This document shows, piece by piece, positions 36,506 to 48,139 of a stretch of DNA of 64,000 nt. Source of the stretch: Datnioides undecimradiatus (taxonomy: Eukaryota > Chordata > Actinopteri > Lobotiformes > Datnioididae); contig WARS01002804.1 of the NCBI GenBank assembly GCA_008933995.1, forward strand, positions 709,001-773,000, in the 5' to 3' direction. Numbering within the stretch: the first letter of the stretch is position 1; each line of letters opens with the position of its first letter. The position numbers and the translations under genes were made by a program. The notes below the pieces were generated by a model. The model was not told the DNA's origin, searched no databases, and was given only the letters and a program-made list of their open reading frames with translations.

Positions 36506-39500
36506 TTATTCATTTGGTTTGTTGATGGTGGCGTAGAGGATGCTGGGATCAGCAGAGGCTGCAGCAGAAGAAGATGATCTCACAGTGATCTCACATTTTA
36601 TGTACCCTTAAAGGAACTATATGTTGTTGTGTGTCATCGAAAATAAGTAGCAGTTAGTAGCCAATGAGATTGTGTATCACACTACTCACAATAAGTTAGG
36701 GATATTGTGAGAGACTCAGTGGATGTCATACACACGGTGTTTGTTTCACTTCAGAGATTTTTGGGACAGGGAAACAATTGTATTGTAGACGCACCTCATT
36801 TTGTGTTTTCCACATAATGGTCTCACTGTGTACAGTGTGCCTTACATATTGGGGCCAACACCAAAAAAAAGAGAACCCTTTTCAATGTGGCATCAATTTC
36901 AACATTCTGTGGGTATAAAAAGCTGGTATTGTCAGTAAGTCATTTCAAGTTCATCATTCAAGCAGCCATGAATACACAACGTCACTTAACGGACGAGCAG
37001 CACCACCTGGCCGTAGCACGCCTTCGGGTCGGTGGCAGGCAGTCAGATGTTGCTCGTGAACTTGGTGTGTCTCAAAGTGTCATCAGCAGATTCATCAAGA
37101 CAGAACCACTGGCAGAGTTCTCAGACAGACCCAGGAGGAGTCTCACAAGTGACGGTAATGATGACCGTACTCTGGCGATCTATGCACTCAGACATCGTTA
37201 TGCAACTGCCACACAGCTGCAGGCCCGTTGACGAGATGTGAGGGGTACTAGGGTTTCCAGGCAAACCATTCGCAACCGACCACCGCTATTTCTGAATAAG
37301 CGATTTGATCGCTGCAGGTGACTCCACTGACACCAAGATACTGCCGTGAACGCTTGACTCCGGACAATGCAGCAGTGGTCTACCGTCCTGTTCACTGGAT
37401 GGAGTGTCGTGGGTCACTCTGCACAGAATGATGGTCGCTACGTTGCTGGAGAAGGCGAGGTGAGCTGGCGCGCCGAGGTCAACATGGTCCCCAGGGTTTG
37501 CTGGTGGAGGAGGTGCAACAGTCTGGGCAGGCATCACCAGTCACAGAACAGACGGTTATTGTGAGATGGCTCAGTCACTGCACGTTCCTACCTCAGAGAC
37601 ATCATAGAACCCATCATCATCCCCCAATTCCACCAGCACACCCCCAACTTTCTGTTCATGGATGATAATGCTCCACCACATCGTGCCAGAATTGTCACAG
37701 CTCGACTTCAGGAAGTCAGAGTGTCTCATGTGGTATGGCCAGCAATGTCCCCTGACCTGAACCCCATAGAGCATGTCTGGGACCAGCTGAAGCAGAGACT
37801 GGATGATCGTGATTCACCCCTACACGTGATTCTGGCAGAACTGTGTGTAGCACTTGTGGAAGAGTGGAACGCATTGCCTCAGAACAACATCATGAGGCTA
37901 GTGAGGAGCATGAGACGTCGCTGTCAAGCTGTCATTGTGGCAAATGGTGGAAACACCCGCTACTGACATTGTCAAGTTTTGTTATTTGGGGCTATCCTTG
38001 TTATTGTCAAAGTTTGGGGGGGCTAAACATTAAACTATGAAATGGTAAGTTTCTTCTCATTCATTATTAGTAATATCAAAGGAACTTTTTACTTATTTCA
38101 TTAAAATTCAGACCAAGTAGGAAAAGCACTCATGTAAATAACAATATCCCTAACTTATTGTGAGTAGTGTAAATGACACGCTTCCTGTTTTATGAGTCAC
38201 CACTGGTATCATCATTGTATATATGAGACTCTGTTGTCATTTCTTGACCTTTGCTGTTGCAGCCACTAAGTTTGAACACAAGTCAACACTGCTTATCTCA
38301 ACGTGTTCTTTCTCAGCTATATATTCAAACTTTATGGTACAAAAGCCGTGTTTTAAACTCACAATGTTAAGTCATCCATCCGTGGTTTCGGGCTTCTCTG
38401 AAAAGACAAAACAAGAGAGTTGAATTTAGCTTCCCGAAGAAGAAATCCAGCCTTGAATAAACTGGGTCAGTGTCAGTTTGTGCTCGGATTCCCGAGTTGT
38501 TTTCTTTCCGGTGATTTTCACAACGATTATTATAACTGCAACTTCAAAATCATCCAACTAAAGAAGAGACGAGTCCTACATGTGATTTTTCAAAGTGTTT
38601 TAACAGTCATTAGATATGTTTGACCAAATCAAACTCTTTTCATGCACACATCCAGTTACAAACACAACCTGCTGTACGTTTGAGAAAACCAGTGTGATCC
38701 CATGAACGCAGCATGAAAGGAGAGGTGAGCAGGTGACCTCTTTGTTCATCTCTACAGTCAGGTGACCTTTGTCATCATGGTAATCACAACAAACGCATGG
38801 GTAAAAGAGTTAGTTTTAGAAAAAGAAAAAGAAAAAAGTTTTGGTTCAACTAAAAAGAAAAGATTATGTTACGTACATGACATAAGTGGAATACGACACA
38901 ATGGTTGAACTTTTCACAATCAGTCACATGACATATGTCTCATGACATTAAACACAAATGGCGGCGGCGGTGCTAAAAAAGAATATGGTGGCTAGCAAAC
39001 GTGAAATAACCAGAGATGGTATGGTTGTTCACATCGCATTTTAAGGAGACAAACAATCAAAAGATAATCTGACCCAGCTACCAGCCTGTCCTAAGCTTAC
39101 AGGTGTTGGTTAAAGCACAAAACAAAACAGTAAGTACAACTAAAAGTAAATAAGCATCACAGGAGTCTGGGTCTGTAAAATACGTGTTGAACTGAAGTAA
39201 AACCTTAAAACGTCTCCTTTGTTGTTGAACACTGTCAACCTTTTTCCCCTTTCCAAAAGGTTTGTGCTCACTGAAAGGTTTGTGCTCACTGAATATTTCA
39301 CTGGTATTTCAGTGAGCACTCACTGAACTACCACTGGTAACAACAGACAGATAAACCCAGAGTCTGACCTGTTGATTGTTTCCCTAACCTGACAGGTGTA
39401 ATAAATCCAACAGCATCCTCAGCTGAGACCTTCTTTATAAATCCACAGAGAGAACAGTTCTGCAACACTCAGTCTGAAGCCTGATTTGGTTTTCTTTCAT

Positions 39501-39916
39501 GTTCTCTAATCCGTCCATGTCCAACCAGCTCGATTGTTGCATTGTTTCTGTTTCCTGAATCAGTGAACAGCCATGTAGTATATTCACATCTTTGCTGACC
39601 GTCTGTCACATTTTCACAAGGCAAAGCGACTTCATGTCCAACTCTGACAACGATGGAGGAATAATGGTTTTCAGCTGCTGCTGTTAAGAAGATGAGAGAA
39701 ACATGAAAATGAATAAATGATAAAATGTCTGTTATGTTCAGAGTTATTTCTTCTTCCTGGTCGCCTTTAGTTAAATGAGATAGTCACTAAACTTCGTTAA
39801 TAGTACTGATTGGTTAGTTTTTGCTTCATAGTTGTGATATATGTATTCTTACCTGTAAACTGAAGCAGCACCATGAGAAATAAAGACATTTGAATCCATT
39901 TGAACTCAGCTATCAT
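36506..39916 (-). pseudogene. Type-2 Ig receptor copy T2-d, heavily deleted
   Basis: Present: an intact leader (39853-39916; MIAEFKWIQMSLFLMVLLQF, proper GTAAG donor), a V exon (about 39335-39680, frameshifted, donor degraded), a half TM exon (about 38495-38546), the short exon (38363-38397, six bases too long) and the 3' half of the tail exon (36506 to about 36590). Missing: second Ig and stalk exons, replaced near 39270-39340 by a short duplicated aaggtttgtgctcactga; the ITIM exon; and the minisatellite. A Tc1-like element sits in the intron. Not functional as read. Confidence 0.68.
36680..38169 (+). mobile_element. Tc1-like transposon with broken DD34E transposase
   Basis: Inverted ends cactactcacaataagttag and its reverse complement frame about 1490 bp; TA follows the right end, and CA (a mutated TA) precedes the left. 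The plus strand begins MNTQRHLTDEQHHLAVARLR with a helix-turn-helix (DVARELGVSQSVISRFI), open at 36968-37231. After several frameshifts the C-terminal catalytic block is open at 37658-37966. It has MDDNAPPHRARIV, then SPDLNPIEHVWDQLKQRL, with 34 residues between the second Asp and the Glu, as in Tc1 (DD34E). The equivalent sites at 6455 and 21590 lack the element. Confidence 0.9.
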
Positions 39917-39919
39917 GAT

Positions 39920-41740
39920 TCTCCGTCTCTCTGCTTCGTCTGTCTCTCGCTCTCACGCTTTGTAACTGGTTCGAGTCTCTGAATTAGAGCTTTAGCAGAG
40001 AGGTGCTGCCTCCACTTCCTGTGGTTTGTATGATGTCACTTCCTCATTAGCAACTTTTAGTCTGAATTTCTTGCAGATCTCCAAACAGCCAAAAACTCTG
40101 TTGCAGTTTTCACTTTATTATTTTTGAAATGCAGTTTTTTTCTGTGACAGAACAGAAAAAATGTTTCTGCATTGATGGAGCCAATCCAACGCTGCAACAA
40201 ACTGTGTTAAGACTCATGTTGAGTTCACACAGTGTCCAGTCCCACGTGCATGTGTGGCAATGACGTGTTTCACCTCATGAAGAGAAAAAGAAGAAGAGGA
40301 CTGAGGAAGTCGAAGGTGTGAAGATTGTCAGCTGAGATAAATGTTTATAATCATGCAGCATGTTGTCTTTAAATAATGTCTAATAGGAAAACAGACAGGA
40401 GTCCTACAGATGTTTGACTGACAGGTGAAGAGTCAAACTCCCCGTGCACCAGCAGCAGCTGGGAAAGAACCCAGATCAGATGATATCTAACTGCTCTGAG
40501 GTCAGTTGTTTCTCACAGAGAAGTGAAGGGGAAGTGTTTCTAGAGAATGTGTGTAACAGCTGCAGAGGTTTGGTGGTTTTACTCTGTAATGATGACCAGA
40601 TAAAATGATCAGGTACACGATGCTCGCAGGAAGAGACAGTCCTCACTTTATTAGGACAATAAGACAAAGACACACCCACTGAATTCTGTTGAAAACCACT
40701 TTATCTCCTGGAAGGTTTGAGGTCAGTGACAGCAGCTGAGACAAATGGTTAAAGACACTGATGAGTGTCCTGACTGAACTTCCTGTAACTGTCCTGACAT
40801 GAAGCATCAACATGCACAACATGCACTTCATGCACTGTTCAGTGGTGACAGTGGTGGCTGAGTGTGTGTGACATCAACACTTCACCTGTGGTGTTGTGGT
40901 TTTTCATGCTTTGTGCAGACACATTGAAGTTTCAAGGTCATTTTAGGCCTAAACAAGAGCTGCAGCTATTGATCATTTTTGTAATTGAGTAATCTATCGA
41001 TTATTTTCTTCGATTTGATTAAACGATTATTTGAATATGCGAAAAAATAGTAAAAATATGAAAAAGACAACTTGTCCCTTATTGTAGAACCAGCTGGAAC
41101 AACAATCGTAATGTATAAACGTGGTATGAACATATAAAATATCTATATAGAAATAACAACAATAACAGTATAAAAGTATCAGATTACTGTTATTTTGTGA
41201 TGTGACTAACAAATTTCGTATCGAAAATACTTACCACTTTAACTTAAAGTAAAACATACACCAAGAGCCTGGAGATATTTGTTCATTATCCACTCTATTA
41301 GCTGATATTTTCATGTCTTGTAGGCCTATAGACAACAACACGTGAATCAAAAATAACATGAAAACTGGGCTCAAGTTGCTGAAGTTTCAAAATAACCAAT
41401 AAATCTAAAAATCAGGTCTGTTTTGTTCAGCTGGTAGATTCCATTTACAGACGTTAACAGGAGGAAAAGGACCTTTGCTGTTGGTTGAAGCTGAAATCCA
41501 GCTGCTGAGCTCTGAACTGGCTGCAGAAAATCAAGATTTTCACAAGTGATGCAGCAAAAGTTGAAAAATCTCATCCAAAAGCCAGACTGAAGTAGAAATC
41601 AGAGAGCACAAAACATGTCTCTACATTCATAAAGAAAAAACAAAAACAACTGGTCATTCAAGACTCAAAATGACCTGATAAGATGTTTGTTGTCTAACGG
41701 CTTCAGCTGCTCATGTAAATGTGCTGTTATTTCACTGCAG
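39920..41740. other. T2-d flank, truncated hAT-like element and type-1 3' UTR
   Basis: 39920-40940 is the module flank shared with 9020-9600 and 23870-24720. 40955 to about 41340 is a right-truncated copy of the element at 13640. 41350-41740 is type-1 3' UTR. No intact gene. Confidence 0.55.
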
Positions 41741-42692
41741 CAGCGTTTCTCTGATCGTTTGTGTGTGTGTAAATCACATTCACAGCTCTGACATCTGTTT
41801 GATATTTAACACATACGAGCAATCAACTTTGTTTTTTAACTTCTTGTGTTGTCGTTGTTGTTGCTATTGTTGTCATTGCTGCTGCTGGTTGTGATCTTTG
41901 TAATTGCCAAAATATCACTCGTATAAATTTAAAAACAACAACAGTAACAAATAACAACAACAAACTCAAAACAAAACAGAAAGCGCAAACAAAAACAGAA
42001 ATAGTGTTGTCATGAAACCACATCAAGCAGCTCACCATGATCTCACCTGGTTTGTCATTAGAGGACTGACGGCTGAAGGTAAACTGCTGCACTTTGTTGA
42101 TGTAAAGATCAGTCACTTCACACTGAAACAACTCAAGAAATCCTTGCCCTGCTCAAGAGAAGAGGTAGGAATGTTGTAGTAATCTGACAGAGGTGTTCCG
42201 TACGTCTTTGTTATTTTCATCCACATCTCCACCCCCCACAGCCGCTTCACTCTGAGTTCACACTGTCTGTACATCAACACAGAGCAGCTTAATGTCACCA
42301 CATCAAGGTTCTTGTGTTCAGTCATCAGAAGACGGAGATATCAGGAGAGGAAAGACAACAAGAGTAAAATCATCAGTGTGATCATAATTATTGTGATGTT
42401 TCAGTCTGTTGTTCTAACGAGACAGTTTGAGCTGAAAACATGATGATGGAAATACTCACTGGTAACAGACAGATCAACGCGGAAAGTTGTTTTCGACTGT
42501 CTGCAGGTGTAATGACCAACATCCCCAGCTGAGACCTTTTCTTATAACCACAGAGAACAGTTGTCTGCAACGATTTCAGATCTGACAGAAGCGTATTCAT
42601 TTCTCTGTTTCTCTGGTATTTCTGTCCTGACCTGTAAAGCGAAGCAGCAGTGTCAGAGATAAAGACATTTTAATCACTTTGAGTCCAACCAT
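41741..42692 (-). pseudogene. Type-1 Ig receptor copy T1-d: no TM or tail, half V domain
   Basis: The leader exon is intact (42632-42692; MVGLKVIKMSLSLTLLLRFT, 61 nt). The V exon retains only about its last 120 nt (42460 to about 42580) before joining intron sequence. The second Ig exon (42047 to about 42325) reads MTEHKNLDVVTLSCSVLMYR, then shifts frame to FQCEVTDLYINKVQQFTFSR. The stalk (about 41845-41930) is Thr-rich. Near 41754 the tail exon is cut after cagcgtttctctga and joined to stalk-intron text, deleting most of the tail, the 29-nt exon and the TM exon. As read it is a pseudogene. Confidence 0.65.
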
Positions 42693-42744
42693 CGTGCCTA
42701 AGCTGCCCGCCCCAGCTCTGGAACTGTCAGACTCTCTGAAGTGA

Positions 42745-43255
42745 TACGGTTAAAAATGAAGCACCCACTTCCTGTGAAACCTCCCCTTTCTCTGAACAGC
42801 CAAAGATATTTAGTCACTTCGTCAACACAATTAATATACATTGGATCTTCACCAGATTTAACAGCAGATTGTCATGGTTTTGAGTTTTATCCTGTTTTCA
42901 TCTTGACAGTTGCCTTGTCTTGTTTCAGTAGGCTGCATTTACTTCCTCCTCTTCTGTGTCACCTGTGTTCATCCATCCATCCATGTTCCTTCGCTTATCC
43001 AGGGGCAGCAGTCTCAGCAAGGAGAGAGTCCTCTCCCCAGCCACTACCACTAGCTAAGAGATATATAGTTTCTGACCTTTGTTTTGTTTTTCCTTGTGTT
43101 CTCCATCTAATCACATTCTCTTCCCAAGACAAAGCGAACAGTGACACAAAAACAAATATTGACATGCAGCTTTGGAGCAAACAATGCACAGTTATTTGTC
43201 AAAATGTGGTGCTAATAATGCCCAGTGACCTGGTGGTTTGTTGGATAGAGTGATG
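42745..43255. repeat. 5' flank repeat of type-1 modules (copy 3)
   Basis: Collinear with 10740-11770 and 17460-17930. The 170-residue plus frame here is repeat text, not a gene. Confidence 0.5.
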
Positions 43256-44928
43256 ATGCTAGCAGCACTTCCTCACTGACGCTGACTGTGCTGGCGGCGT
43301 TTCAGGAAGTGTTTTTGTGGTGAAAACATAACATGCAGAAAATCAAATGTTAACTGCAGTTTAGAGACAGTTTGTCGCTCTTATATTTTAATTTTTTGTT
43401 ACCAAAGTAATACCAACACATTACTTTGACTGACAGGCATGCAATCAGTCAGGCTGTAATGTCAGTGTTAAGGTAGGTGGTAGTCACTTTTAGGTAGATA
43501 AAGCAGGTAACAAAGTATGTTTAACCTTAAACAGACAAAAGCAAAAGCGAATTCATCTTGCAAACCCTTTTCTGTCTGTCAGTGTCAAATGAACCCGTGA
43601 TGCTAGCAGAACTTCCTCCATGATGCTGAATGTATTGGTGGTGCATCAGGAAGTGTATGACCTGCAGAAACACAAAGCCTGGATCGAGTGAAATATTTAG
43701 TTAGCTTATTTTTTTAAGACAAATCAAATGGGGAACTGCCATTGACAGTTCAGAGTCTGTCTTATATTTAACTTCATGTTACCATGGTAACGTCAGAACA
43801 GGATGACAGTTAGTGTGTGATAAGGCGGGCAACGTGTCACTGGTTAGTGAGGTGTTAGTTCCTTATTGCAGTCTTGCATTGCATTGTAGTATTTGCACTT
43901 TTCTTGGACTATTTATTTTGTCAATAACACATGAAAAACAAGTGACAAAAGGCAATAATCACTCATGCTGAACATAAAGTGGATAACAAAATATGTTTAA
44001 CCCTAAATTCCAGACAACAGTGCAGTTACTGGCGAGTTAGCTGTTGCTATACTGACATCAGCGTGAACCGACCAGCTTGAACCAATAATAACGTGACATC
44101 CAGTTATTTTCTGGATGTAAATTAGGTGCAGAGCATGACTGAGGATGTGATCTTAAAGGATCAGAAAGACATTTTTCATTTCATCCATCCATCCATGCAT
44201 CCCATCCAAATACACAGTATTAACCCAGATAAAATACAACATGGCTGCCTCCTTTTTTCAGTCTCTCAACATGTGATCTTTTCCAGCCTAAGTCAGGTAA
44301 ATAAGTATGTGAAGTGAAGTTACATCCCTAACTTTACTTTAGTTCAGACAACTCAAGTAAGTGACCCATGCACCCACCTCAGCTTCCTCATGAAGTCGAC
44401 TCTCTCACTCTTTACATTAAGACACCTGACAGTTTTTCTCACCATTACTTTCATTTATTAAATGACACCTGAAATGCTTAATGCAGACAGCACTGAATGA
44501 CACATGAAAATGGGATAAAACTGGAGAAACCGGCATGTTGATCTTATAATAACTCGGCTTACTTTGTTGATATTCTAAATCACTAACAAGGACCACGCCA
44601 TCAATGAGATGCATTTGAACAATTTATAGACGAGATTAGGAACTTAAGGTGATTCTTCAGGTGCTGCTGAGTTTGGGGAAGCTTTGGATGGGAATCTGTT
44701 GTAGCACCCAGGCACGACGGACCCCCATAAGGACGTACGGATGGAAAGAAGAAAAGAGAGATACAAAACAAAGGGGTGGGATGGAGGGTTGTCGAATACG
44801 AGAGCAAACCTGGAGCGAGAGGGTTAGGAGGGTTTTTATAAGGAAATGATGCATTGAGGTGTGGTCCTGCTCCTAAAACTTTGCTGATAGCTTCAAATAA
44901 TGTAAAGTAACTTTTGTGAAGTAACATC
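43256..44928. other. Spacer between the damaged modules and IgR-B
   Basis: No gene seen. Two related copies of a tgctagcagcacttcctc / gatgctagcagaacttcctc segment (near 43256 and 43600) suggest a local duplication. Sequence at 44500-44720 is the IgR-B 3' flank also found at 18100. A candidate AATAAA for IgR-B lies at 44454-44459 on the minus strand. Confidence 0.5.
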
Positions 44929-47900
44929 TTAGTTGACGTTAGAGTAAATGATGCTGGAATCAGCGGAGGCTCCAGCAAAGGACAAGGAAGGTTTCGGTAT
45001 GCTGTAGGTCACTGTATCATCATCATCGTCACCACCAACCTGAACCTAGAAGGAAAGAGTACAATTCATAAATTACATAAACTTTAACACAGCATAACAT
45101 GTCAGGTGTTCTGCTGACAGTTCAGATTTCACTTTGCAGAAGTTTTAATAAACTTGAGATTATGAAATATCTTGTCACTGAGGTTCCTGCCTTTGGGTGT
45201 CTTCCTTGATGATCCACACCTGTGCAGTAGTCAAGCCTATTCTCTGGTTTGCCTTTGAACTTACACTCCCTGTCTGACCTGTGTCTGTCTTTCCTTTTAG
45301 TCTCTAATCTGTCCTGAAACATTACAGGTGACCGTGGATAGTAAAGTAAGTTTCACGCGAACATGGCCAAAGACTGACTGATGCTAGAATCATCAATCAC
45401 GTATCGTCTTTAACAACAGAGCAGATTGATTCATCATCACCACTTCATGTCACGATTGTGCCACATGAGGAAACAGAAAAAGAGTCAGGGAATGGACACA
45501 ATTGCAACAGGAGACAAGGAATAGTGATAGATCAACTGTTTTATATTAGAAAGGGTTAGGTTTATGGGTGGTCAAACCAGACAAGGCCAAAATCAGTGAA
45601 GCAAATCCAAAAGGTAGCAGGCAGACTGCAAAGTCCGTAAATCACAAGCAAGTCTACAAAAATGATCCCAGACTCTAGGAAGTAGTTTCATACAAAGGCA
45701 CATGAATGGAGATGATCTGATGAGAAACAAATGAAGTGACACAACATATATACACAAGGAGGGGGATGGTAAACAGGAAGGCGAGAACAGGAAACAAGAA
45801 CGCAGAGATAAAAGAGGGCAACACTCTTCAAATAAAGCAGGAAGCAACCAAAAAAGACTAATGGACACTTAAAACCGTGACGCTAAGATGTTGTAGACTG
45901 TCATGATTTTCATTTGAGTTCCTTGTTTTGTTGATTTCCTGTTGTTTTTCCTGTTGTTGTCTCCTTGTACTTGCTTCCTTTGCCTGATTGGTTCATTGGT
46001 TTCACCTGTGTCTCGTTTGCCTGCACTTCCCCAGTCGATTTAAGTTCTGTCACTTCCTTTGTGGGTCTGTTGGTTGGTCAATAACCACGTGTTTTGAGTG
46101 AGTAGATGTGCATTTTCAGTTTCCTTGTGGTTATTCCTTGTGTTTTTGGATTTCTTTGTTTTTTTTGGTTTGGACTGTTCTCGGACTATGTTTCTGCCTG
46201 CCCCTTTTTGGATTTGTTCGCCTTTCCTTGGACTGGTTACCTGGTTTTTGACCCTGCTTGCCTTTTGACCAACCATAAGCATAAACCGTTTGAACTCTCA
46301 GCTCCTTGTGTGTCCGCATTTTGGTCGACCTCCTGGAGTTCCTCCGCGTGGCGCAATCTCCGTGATATAGACAGCTTACCTGTCTGTTACAGTTATTCTT
46401 CTCAGTGAAGCTGATGGGGGAGTAGGAAACACCTTCTTCATAATCAGCCTACGCAGAGAAGACAACATTGCTCTGAGTATTTGGTCACTGTAATACATGG
46501 TCCTAATTATGGTGAAAGATTTGGGGGGTCTGACTTCCCTGAACAAGACGTAGACCCGCTAAAAGATGTAAAAACATGTCGACATTTCCTTCCAAACATA
46601 CAATATATCTGCCATTACAGGTGGTAGGGCCCCTAAATTAATAACTAGGCACTTAGTTCTGCAGAAAGTCTCAATGTCATTGTCCACCAGAGTCCAGTGT
46701 CTTAAATCACAAACTCACCGTGCTTGCATCCATCTGTGTTTTGTTCCCTGAAGAGACAAAACACAGTTGGGTTTAGTTTTCAGAGTGAAACTCCGGCCTT
46801 ATCAAAACATCTTCTTCTTCTGCTTTCACCTTTAGTTTTCCTCCATCTCAAGAACACCACAACAGTGATTAAGAGTGCTGTTAAACACAAAGCCACGACG
46901 ATGAACAGCCACCAACCTGGAAAGAGAATTTAAAATTGTTAAATATCATCAGTGCGTTACTCAGTGTCAGTCAAACATCTCTAAGAGTGGTATTACCTGC
47001 ATGTTGTCCTCCATTTTTGTCGTTTGTAGATGGCATTTTCTCTTTTGTGTTCATTTTCACTGACGTGCTTTCATTTCCTGTTGTCAATGTTTATATAATT
47101 GTTTGGGGTGATACTGTAGCTGGTGTTGAAAACAATGCTCTCAGCAGACCTTATGTGATTATCTAATTAATTATCAGTCATTGTGATCTCACCTGGTTTC
47201 TCACTTGAGGACTGACGGCTGAAGGGAAACAGCTGTACATGTTTACTGTAAATACCAGTCACCTCACACTCAAATAACTCCTGATAGTTTGACTTCTGCT
47301 TGAGATGAGAGGTAGGAAATGTCACAGTAACCAAGCACTCTGACTTTGATGTCTTCATGTCTGTGTTGACCGGGTCTTTGCGCTCAAACAGCCACTTTAA
47401 CGTGTGATCACACCGGTCGTGAGTCGACACAGAGCAGGACAATGTCACCTTGTCAGTGTCCATCTGCTCAGTCACTGGTAAAGATGGAGATATTTCACAA
47501 AAACACTTAATTATTCAGTATAATCATCATCATTGTAATGTTTTAGTTAATTGTTCAAACAAAATGAGCTGAAAACATCTTAATGTGAATACTCACCGGT
47601 AAGAACATACAGATAAACCTGAGAGAGTAGTTTCTGTTGTCGTTGTCCTGGTTTGAACTGTTCACAAGTGTAGTGACCAGCATCCTCAGCTGAGACGTTC
47701 TTTATAACCAGAGAACAGTTCTCTGCAACACTCAGTCTGCCTGATTTGGTTTTGGCTTTTTCGTGAAACTGCCCCTGTTCAGTGGTCAGCGTCAGTTTGG
47801 TTTTCGACACACCAGTGAAACTCCAGGTAGTATTTTCACACTTTTCATCTGTCACATTTTCACAAGACAAAGTGATTTCATGTCCCACCAAAGAAATTTT

Positions 47901-48137
47901 CGTAGATGCCGCTGTTGAGAGACACATGAAAACGACAAATGGATATGACCTTTACGTTGAGATTGGAGATTTATGCAAAAGTATTTTTAGATCCAGCAGA
48001 CATTTGCAAATGTGCCAAACAAAACTGTCTCAGTTAAAGGAAAAATACTCAATAAAGCCGAAGAAAAAAGTCTTACCTGTAAAAATAAACACCAGCGTCA
48101 GGGAGACAGAAAACATAAGCCATCTGAGTTCAGCCAT
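44929..48137 (-). CDS. IgR-B: intact two-Ig-domain receptor with ITIM-like tail
   Basis: Eight exons, all GT..AG, give 346 residues: leader 48077-48137; V-type Ig 47597-47911; second Ig 47193-47474; stalk 46997-47077; TM 46830-46916; 29-nt exon 46719-46747; tail 46380-46448 and 44929-45045. Residues 1-20 are a signal peptide (MAELRWLMFSVSLTLVFIFT). The V domain (21-125) has canonical Cys37 and Cys103, Trp50, SVAENCSLVI and DAGHYTC. Extra Cys45 and Cys86 could form a second bridge. The second Ig (126-219) repeats the four-Cys pattern. TM is FIVVALCLTALLITVVVF with an RWRK anchor. The tail has GVSYSPISF (Tyr294) and SIIYSNVN (Tyr342), both fitting the ITIM pattern, and VTYSIP (Tyr322). An acidic D-run precedes Tyr322. 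It is probably an inhibitory leukocyte receptor; the ligand is unknown. Similar uncharacterised proteins exist in fish as I recall; not verified. Confidence 0.85.
45899..46350 (+). repeat. Dispersed C/T-rich repeat in the last IgR-B intron
   Basis: tgtcatgattttcatttgag, then cctgattggttcattggttt, then gaccctgcttgccttttgac. The same order of words is found at 49720-49990, 53345-53690 and 53968-54315, all in plus orientation. No transposase is seen. The open frames across these copies on both strands are repeat artefacts. Confidence 0.6.
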
Positions 48138-48139
48138 CG

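Noticed and set aside
42741-43253. 170-residue plus-strand open frame
   Set aside because: Lies in the type-1 5' flank repeat; the parallel copies at 10.8 and 17.5 kb do not keep the frame.
44601-44978. 125-residue minus-strand frame overlapping the end of IgR-B
   Set aside because: Out of frame with the intact tail exon, which has a good acceptor and natural stop; the rest is 3' flank.
46040-46282. Lys/Thr-rich minus-strand frame inside the IgR-B gene as an extra tail exon
   Set aside because: It is reverse text of the dispersed repeat and lies in the intron between two well-bounded tail exons.
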